DNA of 64,000 nt from Nitrosomonas sp. Is79A3 (GTDB lineage Bacteria > Pseudomonadota > Gammaproteobacteria > Burkholderiales > Nitrosomonadaceae). Position 1 is the stretch's first letter, and every line of letters starts with the position of its first letter. A program made the translations under genes and the position numbers. The DNA lies in assembly GCF_000219585.1 (NCBI RefSeq), contig NC_015731.1, forward strand, positions 1,984,001 to 2,048,000. The letters are read 5' to 3'. The notes beneath the pieces are model-generated. The model saw only the letters and a program-made list of their open reading frames with translations. It did not search any database and was not told where the DNA came from. This document shows positions 9,289 through 16,719 of the stretch, piece after piece.

Positions 9289-9958
9289 TTTTGTCTGTTA
9301 GTTTGTACCCAAAACCGCGTACAGTGTGCAAAAGCGGTTTATCGAATGGCTTGTCAACCATCAGTCGCAGATTGGAAAGGTGAGTACGCAAGGCATCACT
9401 ATCCGGTGGATCGTCCTTCCAAACTAAGTATTCGAGTTCTTCGCGCGAAATGACGCGATGAGCATTTTGCATCAAAAACATCAGCAACCGAAATTGAGTT
9501 GGATTGAGGTTGATATGCTTACCAGCGCGAAATACTTCATGAGCATCCACATCGAGCGAGAGATCTCCAACTATCAGTTGCGAAGTAGGTCTACGGCTGA
9601 TGCGTTCAGATAACACTTTAATGCGCGCTGCCAGTTCTTTTAGGGAGAAAGGCTTTGCCATATAGTCGTCCGTGCCTGATTTGAAGCCTTCCAATTTATT
9701 CTCGAGTGAATCCCGGGCAGTAAGCATAAGTACCGGGATTAACCGTTGTGCATCCAGGCGAAGTCGACGACAAAGGGTTATCCCATCAATACCCGGCAAA
9801 CCCAAGTCCAGAATGATTACATCGTAGTCTTTTGTGACCGCCAGATGTAAACCCGTTACCCCATCTCCTGCAGCATCAACCATGTAGCCCAAGACTTCCA
9901 AATAATCATAGATACTGGAGGCAATGTCTTGGTTGTCCTCTATGATAAGGACTTTCAT
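9275..9958 (-). CDS. OmpR-family response regulator
   Basis: DNA-binding regulator of 227 residues: receiver domain with acidic pocket (IIEDN), phosphorylated Asp51 (IILDLGLPGIDG), Thr80 and Lys102 (AKPF), then a winged-helix output domain ending RTHLSNLRLMVDKPF...HTVRGFGYKL. It is the first gene of the regulator-kinase-pstS operon. A direct repeat with 11-bp period lies 27-43 bp upstream of its start (9985-10001), which would suit autoregulation. A second repeat array lies in front of the divergent yfdX gene. Confidence 0.94.
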   Translation of the reverse strand: MKVLIIEDNQDIASSIYDYLEVLGYMVDAAGDGVTGLHLAVTKDYDVIILDLGLPGIDGITLCRRLRLDAQRLIPVLMLTARDSLENKLEGFKSGTDDYMAKPFSLKELAARIKVLSERISRRPTSQLIVGDLSLDVDAHEVFRAGKHINLNPTQFRLLMFLMQNAHRVISREELEYLVWKDDPPDSDALRTHLSNLRLMVDKPFDKPLLHTVRGFGYKLTDKNAEE

Positions 9959-9984
9959 GAAAGAGTTTCTGATCGAAATAAATT

Positions 9985-10001
9985 AACCAAAAGAAAACCA
10001 A
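9985..10001 (-). promoter_or_regulatory. Direct repeat upstream of the response regulator, possible autoregulatory box
   Basis: Read on the minus strand, TGGTTT and TGGTTA are separated by 5 bases, giving an 11-bp period. This is the layout of PhoP/PhoB-type boxes bound by OmpR-family dimers. Its role is inferred from spacing and position only. Confidence 0.4.
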
Positions 10002-10279
10002 ACAAGATTCTCAAGATCTGCAGCTCATTGAGAATGGAGAAATTATTGTTTTGATTAAATGCATTAAACTTCATATGATCAGTCTTAATTTCTCAATATT
10101 GTATTAGTGAATGGAAAAAGTCTAACTTAAATAATATCAAGATAGTGTTAAAAACTGCTTAAATAAGTCAGTTTGTATTCGCAGGGTTTGCCTCTTTTGA
10201 TTTCATGTGCTGGTTTCACATGATGCAGCACTTGATATGTGTCACGCAGACTAGATTACTTTCGCCTAAATATCCTGGC

Positions 10280-10320
10280 GTTTAAGAAAACTTTAACATT
10301 ATTTTAATGCAACGTTTACA
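10280..10320 (+). promoter_or_regulatory. Array of TTTAA-type direct repeats upstream of yfdX
   Basis: GTTTAAG at 10280, CTTTAAC at 10291, TTTTAAT at 10302 and GTTTACA at 10314 form a ladder with steps of 11, 11 and 12 bases. Hexamers every 11 bp on one face of the helix are typical binding sites of OmpR-family regulators, and such a regulator is encoded next door. The array lies about 85-125 bp before the yfdX start. Confidence 0.45.
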
Positions 10321-10403
10321 TACATCCCTTTAAAGTTTCTACCACGTTTGATGATGTGTCGTGTATCACTACACTAAACTTTTTAACGATCCGGAGAAAT
10401 GAA

Positions 10404-11291
10404 ATGAACAAAAACACATTAAGTTACGGGCTAATTCTATTTGCCCTATTTATGCTACCGAGCATAATGTACGCTGCGGATGAATCAAAAAACCAACAAA
10501 CAAAAGAGAAAACACCCGTAGAACTTCAGCGCGAGAAATCCCAACAACTGACACACAAAATGATGGGGCACATCAATCTTGCGCAGTTTGCATTGGGCAT
10601 CAAGCTCCCTGAAGAAGCTTCCAGTCACATTAAAATGGCACAATTCATTCAAACCGAGCTCGCAGAACAGGCACCAGAGTTCAAGATTAACTCTTCATTT
10701 AAGTATGGCAAGGTGACGTACGATGACAGTCATACAATTAAAGAACACTACGTACCCGTGGTGGATGACGTCCTCTTGATTAGCGATTATGAATCTATCT
10801 TCAATCGTTCAAAAGAACTGGGTTTAAAGGAAACGAATGCAGGTTTGGTTCATGTGAATGTTAAAGTGGATTTGACCGAAGTTAAAAAAAATCTTGATTT
10901 GGCGCTCCAAGATATAAACAAAAAAGATTATAGCAAGGCGCAAAATGCGCTTTCTGCAATTTTTAAGGGTGCTATTGTTGATGAAGAGGAAATCGACGAT
11001 CCTGTATTGGCAATTTCCGGAAACTTAGCGCTTGCTAAGGCATTCTTAAGCAAAGGGCAGTACGATAAAGCACGCTTCACACTTAATTATGTGCAGAAGC
11101 GATTAGCAGGTGCCAAAAATACGAGTCTTTCTGGCGTGGACAAAGTAACTGTAGAAAAACTTTCGGTTGATTTGGACAAATTACAAGCGGAGTTAAGAAA
11201 GGAAGATCCAACAATAACTCAACGCATCAGCGATCAACTTGACCAATGGAAGAAAACAATCAAAGGTTGGGTTGCTTACAACAACAATTAA
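10404..11291 (+). CDS. YfdX family periplasmic protein
   Basis: Protein of 295 residues with a signal peptide (MNKNTLSYGLILFALFMLPSIMYA, cleaved before ADES). The rest is mainly helical with conserved YfdX features: HINLAQFALGIKLPEEASSHIKMAQ near the N terminus and a repeat-like C-terminal region with KAQNALSAIF. Enterobacterial YfdX is a stress-linked periplasmic protein associated with acid and antibiotic tolerance; exact function is not settled. The start at 10404 is chosen over an upstream in-frame start because of GGAG just before it and the signal peptide. It heads a run of envelope-stress genes. Confidence 0.85.
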   Translation: MNKNTLSYGLILFALFMLPSIMYAADESKNQQTKEKTPVELQREKSQQLTHKMMGHINLAQFALGIKLPEEASSHIKMAQFIQTELAEQAPEFKINSSFKYGKVTYDDSHTIKEHYVPVVDDVLLISDYESIFNRSKELGLKETNAGLVHVNVKVDLTEVKKNLDLALQDINKKDYSKAQNALSAIFKGAIVDEEEIDDPVLAISGNLALAKAFLSKGQYDKARFTLNYVQKRLAGAKNTSLSGVDKVTVEKLSVDLDKLQAELRKEDPTITQRISDQLDQWKKTIKGWVAYNNN

Positions 11292-11391
11292 TTCAACTAG
11301 GCCAGAATCAGGGTGCTGCGCCTATCGAGTTGATCTTTGGTAGCAAAAAAACACTGTATGTTTTACTTTCATTAAAAAAGGTATTTATATC

Positions 11392-11805
11392 ATGAATAAT
11401 ATATCGACTATATTAGCAGCAGGCATTTTGGTGATTTTCTTCAGTAGCCAGGTCAGTGCAGCAGGATATGGCGGGCAAGCTCAATCTGAAGGAAAAGCAA
11501 CTAGTTCAATAGATGAGGCAATCAAACATGCAGAGATGGCCAAGGCACATGGAGATGATGCGAAGGAAATTCTTAAACATGCGGAAATAAGCTTAAAGTA
11601 TGCCAAAGATACTGTGGTAGAAGTCATTGAAAAAATAAATATCTCAGGGATGGAGCGCATAGATGCGTCAATTAAGCACTTGGAAGAAGCTATAAAGCAC
11701 GCCAAATTAGGGCATGCCGATGTTGCCAGCAAGCATATCGATGCAGCGTTAAATGAGATGCACGCATATTCCGCCAAGAGAGCCGATTACCTGAGTGATA
11801 ATTGA
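11392..11805 (+). CDS. SmbP-like small metal-binding periplasmic protein (paralogue 1)
   Basis: Protein of 137 residues: signal peptide (MNNISTILAAGILVIFFSSQVSA), then a helical, histidine-rich repeat of roughly seven residues (IKHAEMAKAHG, LKHAEISLKYAK, IKHLEEAIKHAKLGH, SKHIDAALNEMHA). This matches SmbP, a metal-binding four-helix protein described from Nitrosomonas europaea that binds copper and other divalent ions. It is less histidine-rich than the second copy at 13129-13473. The gene follows yfdX by 100 bp on the same strand. Confidence 0.85.
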   Translation: MNNISTILAAGILVIFFSSQVSAAGYGGQAQSEGKATSSIDEAIKHAEMAKAHGDDAKEILKHAEISLKYAKDTVVEVIEKINISGMERIDASIKHLEEAIKHAKLGHADVASKHIDAALNEMHAYSAKRADYLSDN

Positions 11806-11927
11806 GAAAAGTTATAACTATAAATAAGTTAGTGATAAATCATAATTACAGCATTTTTCGGATTAATCACATCTTGCAACAGGTAATTAAACTCTTGTTT
11901 TAGTACCTTTCATATTGGGGAAGTAAA

Positions 11928-12512
11928 ATGCAACCAACGGATACTCAGTTAAACTTATCACCGCCTTCCTGGTGGTTTAAAATTTTTGGTATTGTTTTTA
12001 TTTTAGGAGGCTTTGCCGCCTTATTTGTCCCTGCGATAGCGGGTGTTGCCATCGAGTTGTTGTTAGGATGGTTATTTCTTTTAGGAGGCTGTATTCAAGC
12101 TGGGGCTGCTTTGACCACACGCAAACATGAATCGTTTTGGTTTAAGTTTCTGTGGGCGATTCTTTTTGTGATAGTTGGATTATGGTTATTAATGCGTCCG
12201 GCTGAAGGCATACAAGCATTAGCTTTTGTTGTTGGAGCGCTATTTATTGTTGAGGGAATAATGAAACTAACATATTCCTGGCACTGGCGCAGTCAGCCTA
12301 AAATTGGTTGGGTCGCGGTAAGTGGGATTCTGTCCATCACAATAGCAATGATATTGTTAAGCGGTTGGCCCCAACAATCGGCAGCTTTATTAGGCATACT
12401 GGTTGGGATTAATTTATTAGCAAGTGGGACAGTGGCTTTATTGCTGAGTTTTAGAACGAACACTGTTAGGAATGCTGAACATGAGAAAAATAATTCCGAA
12501 TCAGAATCATAA
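11928..12512 (+). CDS. HdeD family membrane protein
   Basis: Inner-membrane protein of 194 residues with about six hydrophobic helices and the family's repeating pattern of short loops (FIVEGIMKLTYSWHWR, GLWLLMRPAEGIQAL, LLGILVGINLLASG). HdeD proteins (DUF308) are linked to acid resistance in enterobacteria, with no known biochemical activity. GGGGAAG precedes the ATG. The C terminus is a short polar, glutamate/serine-rich tail. Its neighbours are yfdX and smbP-like genes, which supports a role in envelope or acid stress. Confidence 0.85.
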   Translation: MQPTDTQLNLSPPSWWFKIFGIVFILGGFAALFVPAIAGVAIELLLGWLFLLGGCIQAGAALTTRKHESFWFKFLWAILFVIVGLWLLMRPAEGIQALAFVVGALFIVEGIMKLTYSWHWRSQPKIGWVAVSGILSITIAMILLSGWPQQSAALLGILVGINLLASGTVALLLSFRTNTVRNAEHEKNNSESES

Positions 12513-12787
12513 CCAGTACGAAACCGAGAAAGTAAGAAATGTTTCAATCGATTGAGCCACAAATCCGGTATTTTGCTTTTCGATCAATTTCTCATGAGAA
12601 AGTTCAGGCAATTAGATGATTCTTATATAAATTTTTTCCAATCACCCTGCATTTATCCCTGCAGCAAGATCGCGGGGTATTAAGATGCAGAAAATCAAAA
12701 ACGGCACGCTACGCTGACTTCAAAAACACAAACTATAATGCTCTCCGTGGTCTTACCACGGGGAATTGCAAGTTTAACGGGTACTAT
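12513..12787. other. Intergenic region with a small hairpin
   Basis: No gene is seen between hdeD and the decayed DUF1840 gene. A hairpin with stem CCGTGG/CCACGG and a 5-base loop lies near 12747-12763; it has no T-run and may belong to the leader of the following gene. Confidence 0.4.
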
Positions 12788-13025
12788 ATGCTCGTGACAT
12801 TTAAAACTGATGTTGGCGTCATTACTATGTTTGGGAATGACGCGCTTACCATATTGAAAATGATGGGGCACAGCGCAACCGTATCCGGCGCAATTCTCTG
12901 GCCGCTGATGTCTCTGCAGCCTTGAGTCGATTAAAAGCTGCTGTAGAAAAAGAAAATCGACAGCGCCAACTGAGGATGCGGAAGCGGATGAACCATTAAT
13001 AGGTATGACACATCGCCTTTACTAA
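12788..13025 (+). pseudogene. DUF1840 family gene, broken by two frameshifts
   Basis: Three pieces in different frames together match the small DUF1840 protein. The start (MLVTFKTDVGVITMFG...LKMMGHSATVSGAIL) runs from 12788 and then shifts; the next frame gives AADVSAALSRLKAAVEKENRQRQ; a second shift near 12970 leads into EDAEADEPLIGMTHRLY and a stop at 13023-13025. An intact family member would be about 80-110 residues in one frame, so this copy is almost surely dead unless the shifts are sequence errors. Function of the family is unknown to me. Confidence 0.75.
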
Positions 13026-13089
13026 ACCAATTTTTAGCGCCATGTTAGGGGACAAATGATCCTAAATAGAAGAGAAACCTATTTATTTC

Positions 13090-13110
13090 ACCCCCGGCAG
13101 GGCCGAGGGT
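13090..13110 (-). terminator. Probable terminator of the second smbP-like gene
   Basis: On the minus strand a 9-bp stem (ACCCTCGGC / GCCGGGGGT, one G-T pair) with a 3-base loop lies about 20 bases after the stop codon, followed by an A/T-rich but not uniformly T tail. Confidence 0.55.
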
Positions 13111-13128
13111 ATTTACTGATTCGTACGA

Positions 13129-13473
13129 TTAATGGCCAGATTGACGCATATGCTTCATTGCTTCTTCGGAATGCTTGGCTGATTCTTCTGCATGCCCCAT
13201 CTCGGCATGTTTAATAGCTTCTTCTAAATGCTTGATAGCTTCATCCATATGCTTGTGAGCCGCAGCATGATCATCTCTTGCTGCTTTAGCATGTGCCAAG
13301 CTATCTTTTGCATGTTGGAGCGCATCTTTGGCATGCCCCATTTCGCCATGTGCCTGAGCTTTCCCAGCGTGCTCCATCGCTTCTGAAGTATGCCCAGCAT
13401 CAGCTGCCAAAACTTGTGTACTCATAAAAATCGCTAATATTCCGGTTGCAATCGTTGTTGATATGGCTCGCAT
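13129..13473 (-). CDS. smbP: SmbP-like small metal-binding periplasmic protein (paralogue 2)
   Basis: Protein of 114 residues with a signal peptide (MRAISTTIATGILAIFMSTQVLA) and a strongly repetitive, histidine-rich helical body: units such as EAMEHAGKAQAHGEMGHAK, DALQHAKDSLAHAK, EAIKHLEEAIKHAEMGHAE and SAKHSEEAMKHM. This is closer to Nitrosomonas SmbP than the first copy. A strong AAAGGAGT before the ATG at 13473 fixes the start; the frame is open 36 bases further. It likely buffers copper or other divalent metals in the periplasm. It is transcribed opposite to yfdX and hdeD and in the same direction as the Spy-like gene upstream. Confidence 0.9.
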   Translation of the reverse strand: MRAISTTIATGILAIFMSTQVLAADAGHTSEAMEHAGKAQAHGEMGHAKDALQHAKDSLAHAKAARDDHAAAHKHMDEAIKHLEEAIKHAEMGHAEESAKHSEEAMKHMRQSGH

Positions 13474-13599
13474 GATAATTACTCCTTTTTGGTACGTTGA
13501 TAAAATCAATATTCTGAGTAAATCTTATTGATCAAACAGCAGCTTCGAAGAAAATCTTGGTCTATAGAACAAAACAATGGTTAACTGCGATTCTCAAGT

Positions 13600-14205
13600 T
13601 CAATGATGATTATGATCATCACTATCCCCGTTGTGATCCATTTTCATAGCATTAAGTTCTTTTCTCTGAACTTCTGATAAAACAGCATGTATCGCCTGAC
13701 GCTCGTTAACGTGATGCTCGACCATTGCATTGAAAGCATCCGCATGATCCTTACCGAGCTTACGTAACTGAGCATCGCTCGTATTGGGCTTCATACTTTC
13801 TTTTTGGAATGCCATCATACTTTTCATCAGTTTTTCCTTGAGTTGCTTATGCTCTTGTTCGTGCTTTAGGTGTAAACGAACAATTTTTCCCAGTTGCTCA
13901 TCACTTAGTTTCAATATATCTGTATGAGCAATGATCATATGAGCATAATCATGCCCTTCCTTCATCATACTGGCCCTTTTCTTGTCACCACCGTGCTTAC
14001 CGCCTTTTCCTTTATCCTTGCCACGGTCACCATGTTCACTTTCCTTATCTTGACCGTGCTGATGGGCCTGAGCAACTATGAAATTTTTATTCTCAAATTG
14101 ATTCCCAGCGAAATTATCAGCAGCTAATGAGAAAGAGACCGTGCCTAGCGTAATGGCAAAAACAGAAGCGGTAATAGTAGAAATGATGGATTTTTTGCTG
14201 ATCAT
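13600..14205 (-). CDS. Spy/CpxP-like periplasmic protein, histidine-rich
   Basis: Protein of 201 residues: signal peptide (MISKKSIISTITASVFAITLGTVSFSLA), a charged Gly/Lys/His linker (about 45-80, GDRGKDKGKGGKHGGDKK) and a helical domain with the LTxxQ-like motif LKLSDEQLGKIVRLHLKHEQEHKQLKEKL. Spy and CpxP are periplasmic chaperones or stress-sensor adaptors that share this motif. The protein ends in DDHNHH, another possible metal ligand set. AGGAG before 14205 decides the start. It is divergent from the gene at 14512, with a palindrome between them. Confidence 0.75.
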   Translation of the reverse strand: MISKKSIISTITASVFAITLGTVSFSLAADNFAGNQFENKNFIVAQAHQHGQDKESEHGDRGKDKGKGGKHGGDKKRASMMKEGHDYAHMIIAHTDILKLSDEQLGKIVRLHLKHEQEHKQLKEKLMKSMMAFQKESMKPNTSDAQLRKLGKDHADAFNAMVEHHVNERQAIHAVLSEVQRKELNAMKMDHNGDSDDHNHH

Positions 14206-14440
14206 GATGAATTCTCCTAAGCTTGGTTGAATATGCACATTGCAAACCTTTAAAAGCAGTATTACTTACCTCAGAAATCTTTACCTCGCGGCGCTCTGCA
14301 CGTTCCATGATAGCCCAAAGATCGGTCAATCTGAATGAACTGAAAACACCACTTTTTAACCATAGCATATTTCCAGCTATTTGAATGTTTATCATTTTTT
14401 TGTTATAGCTTTTACAAAGATTTTGTCTTACCATCGAATC

Positions 14441-14467
14441 AGAATGAGTCAATTCATGACTCATTCT
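14441..14467. promoter_or_regulatory. Perfect palindrome between divergent stress genes
   Basis: AGAATGAGTC and GACTCATTCT flank a 7-base spacer, a perfect 10-bp inverted repeat. It lies 45 bp before the gene at 14512 and in the leader of the divergent Spy-like gene, where a dimeric repressor or activator could bind. No regulator is identified. Confidence 0.4.
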
Positions 14468-14511
14468 ATCCATTAAATGTGATTCATTTCACTATTTCTC
14501 AGGAGGCTATC

Positions 14512-15021
14512 ATGCGACGAATCTATTTTCTTGTTCCTGACATTTCTATTACTAAGCGTATCGTAGATGATTTACTGGCAGCAAAAATCGAGGATCGACA
14601 TATCCACGTAATTGCAAAACGCGGTACGCCACTTGAAGATTTACCTGAAGCCAATCTGTTACAAAAAAGTGATTTTATTCCAGCTGTGGAACAAGGCCTG
14701 GCACTCGGCGGTACAACCGGCATGCTCGCCGGGTTGGTCGCAGTCATCCTTCCCCCCGCATCAACGGTTATTGCGGGTGGCATTCTGCTTGCAACCACGC
14801 TTGTAGGCGCGGGGGTCGGTGCATGGGTGAGCGGCATGGTGGGTATGAGTATTGGCAACAGACGGATTAAAGAATTTGAGGATGCGGTTGAAGCGGGGCA
14901 TTTTTTAGTACTGGTCGATGTACCAACTGATAGAGTACTTGAGATAGAGAGGCGTGTTAAACAACATCTACCTGAAGTAGAAATTGAAGGTACAGAACCA
15001 ATGATACCTGTGTTTCCCTGA
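14512..15021 (+). CDS. Glycine-zipper membrane protein, DUF1269-like
   Basis: Protein of 169 residues. An N-terminal alpha/beta part (MRRIYFLVPDISITKRIVDDLLAAKI) is followed by a Gly/Ala-rich hydrophobic hairpin (GLALGGTTGMLAGLVAVILPP...GAGVGAWVSGMVGMSIG, about 63-120) and a C-terminal soluble part with FLVLVDVPTDRVLEIERRV. This layout fits DUF1269-like proteins that combine a ferredoxin-like fold with a glycine-zipper membrane segment; their role is not known. AGGAGG at 14501-14506 sets the start. It neighbours stress-associated envelope genes. Confidence 0.7.
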   Translation: MRRIYFLVPDISITKRIVDDLLAAKIEDRHIHVIAKRGTPLEDLPEANLLQKSDFIPAVEQGLALGGTTGMLAGLVAVILPPASTVIAGGILLATTLVGAGVGAWVSGMVGMSIGNRRIKEFEDAVEAGHFLVLVDVPTDRVLEIERRVKQHLPEVEIEGTEPMIPVFP

Positions 15022-15083
15022 TAAGAAATAACGGTTCTTTTAGATGTGCTGTAACGGAGTGGGCTGATGCGCTCAGGCTATGG

Positions 15084-15449
15084 TTATTGATCGCGGTTTT
15101 CCATGTGAAACCTGTGGAGGATGCGGTGTGCGACCGGCGCGAGAATAACACCAGCGACGATGATAACAACCAAGCCACAGTAAAGTGCATAGAGACCTGC
15201 AAAGAGCTTGCCGCCAAAAGTTATCGGTGTATTCACCGGTCCCATTCCGCCCAATAGCATAGATGCGTTTAGGAATGCATCAATCCAGCTCTGATCTTCA
15301 AGAATGTGATATCCGCTCATACCGAGAAACAGTGAAATGACTATGAGTGCGAGCGCGATGATTCCGCTGTGAGCCAGCCGAATAATGAACTGGTGCTGAG
15401 GGATTACGGATTGAGTGCGATTTTCAAACTCTGGAAGCAGTCTTTTCAC
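15084..15449 (-). CDS. Small membrane protein resembling a two-helix ion channel without a K+ filter
   Basis: Protein of 121 residues with a hydrophobic helix (about 26-48), a short amphipathic segment (SWIDAFLNASMLLGGMGPV, about 54-72) and a long second helix (GKLFAGLYALYCGLVVIIVAGVILAPVAHRIL). Helix, re-entrant pore-like helix, helix is the plan of two-transmembrane K+ channels, and the last helix resembles their inner helix. The TVGYGD-type filter is absent and GGMGP stands in its place. It is either a degenerate channel-fold protein or unrelated. Its 3' end is 62 bp from the convergent gene that ends at 15021. Confidence 0.6.
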   Translation of the reverse strand: MKRLLPEFENRTQSVIPQHQFIIRLAHSGIIALALIVISLFLGMSGYHILEDQSWIDAFLNASMLLGGMGPVNTPITFGGKLFAGLYALYCGLVVIIVAGVILAPVAHRILHRFHMENRDQ

Positions 15450-15624
15450 TGGTCACCTAACGCGGGATATACACGGCATTATATTTCCAATAATTCCACA
15501 AAGACGCCGTACCTTATTTATCAGAAGAGAATAAAATCATAACTGCTTTGATCCTGGTTGTTCTGACACTCACATCGAAATCCTTTTCTCACAATGAAAT
15601 TACAAAATAAACTTGCGGGACATG

Positions 15625-16533
15625 TCAGGCTTTTTGGTCAACAAGTCTATCAATTAAATCTACCACATGCCCAGATTCCATCATTCCTTGCATTGGATGC
15701 TTATCTTCAGCAAAAATAGCCTCCCTCAGCGTGTTTAACTCAATTGGAGTGATTTTTGCCTTTAGCAATACGTAGTAGATCAATTCATATCTGATCTGGC
15801 TTAGGTTATCTACGATAAACGAAAGCCCAGTTCGTTTCACACAAGCAATCATGGCTCTTCGTTGCAGCCATAATTCTTTGCCCCAAGTATCAGGCGCATC
15901 TTCCAGGTTTGTTAATGCAATCCTCTGAATGATTTCCGAATCACTTTGATGGTTGATGATATATGACAGTGCAAAGGATATCGCTGGGTATAATGCATCG
16001 AATTTGTTCCATTCAGCGAGAGTGGTATTGTCAATGTGATCCACTATGCCAGATTCTTCTATCCGCTCATCAGGACCACTTTTTTGTTTGCCAATACCAA
16101 GAAGCCACCAGCCGTAATAAAAATTCAACAAATCCAGCGCATTTTTGAGAATTATTTCCTTTTTAGTCACAAACTGATTCCAACACGCTTCATCGCTTAA
16201 CAGGTTTATATCGCTGAGTTCCGCTTTGAATGCACTGGAACAGGCTTGTCTTCTGGTGAGATAGGCTTGCACGGCTTCATGCCCAAATTTGGCTTGCAGG
16301 ATATTGAACAGCTCAACATCAAAGCCACAGGCAAAATAATGGTCGTATAAACGGCAGAATGCCAGATTAATCAATGATTCCGGGTTGTTGGGGTCTTCGA
16401 GTTGTTGTATTTCAGTTTTAATATCATCCGATTCCTGGAGATAGCTAAACCGGTAACCTTGTGTACCTCTATGACCAGTTTCCACAACATGCAACATGAT
16501 GCCTTCGTAACAATATCCACACATATCATCCAC
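15625..16533 (-). CDS. Hypothetical protein, unrecognised
   Basis: Protein of 302 residues without a signal peptide or clear membrane helices; predominantly helical by composition. It begins with a cysteine pair (MCGYC) and contains two tryptophan-rich spots (FYYGWWLLGIG and DTWGKELWLQRRAM). I do not recognise the family. It stands alone between the stress-gene cluster and the mobile region, so it may belong to imported DNA. The reading frame is long, undisturbed and typical in codon use for the window, so it is probably a real gene. Confidence 0.6.
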   Translation of the reverse strand: MDDMCGYCYEGIMLHVVETGHRGTQGYRFSYLQESDDIKTEIQQLEDPNNPESLINLAFCRLYDHYFACGFDVELFNILQAKFGHEAVQAYLTRRQACSSAFKAELSDINLLSDEACWNQFVTKKEIILKNALDLLNFYYGWWLLGIGKQKSGPDERIEESGIVDHIDNTTLAEWNKFDALYPAISFALSYIINHQSDSEIIQRIALTNLEDAPDTWGKELWLQRRAMIACVKRTGLSFIVDNLSQIRYELIYYVLLKAKITPIELNTLREAIFAEDKHPMQGMMESGHVVDLIDRLVDQKA

Positions 16534-16591
16534 CTATATAAGTTTTTTAGAAAAGAATTAACGCTTTCTAAAATTAGTACGGTCTGGTAAG

Positions 16592-16646
16592 TGGTGCTGT
16601 CGTTTACGAATGACTACCTACCGTCAAGTCATTGCAGTAATTTGCC
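16592..16646 (-). pseudogene. Last codons of integrase 1, split off by the ISAs1 insertion, with att-like end
   Basis: Joining the minus-strand sequence before the IS to the integrase fragment at 18908-19201 restores one frame: ...DWANY continues as CNDLTVGSHS and stops at 16604-16606. The bases just beyond, TGGTGCTGT at 16592-16600, match the first nine bases of the tRNA-Thr fragment at 19441, and TTACGAAT is also shared. This could be the remains of an attachment site at the integrase end. Confidence 0.6.
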
Positions 16647-16719
16647 CAGGGCAATCGGGCTAAAAGAGGCTTGAAAACAGAAACAAGATGAGGTATTAGC
16701 TTTATCATTTTGATTTCAA

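Larger units (their letters stand above)
9959..10403. promoter_or_regulatory. Divergent intergenic region between the two-component operon and yfdX
   Basis: About 445 bases with no gene. It holds the promoters of both divergent units and two candidate regulator sites (9985-10001 and 10280-10320, listed separately). The middle part is AT-rich and shows nothing else that I can identify. Confidence 0.5.

Noticed and set aside
10280..10320. CRISPR-like array
   Set aside because: The repeats are only about six bases with 11-bp steps; this is a regulator-site pattern, not repeat-spacer structure. No CRISPR array was seen anywhere in the window.
14117..14473. 118-codon minus-strand ORF overlapping the start of the Spy-like gene
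   Set aside because: It runs out of frame over the well-supported signal peptide of the Spy-like gene and covers the divergent promoter region; composition is not protein-like and there is no ribosome site.
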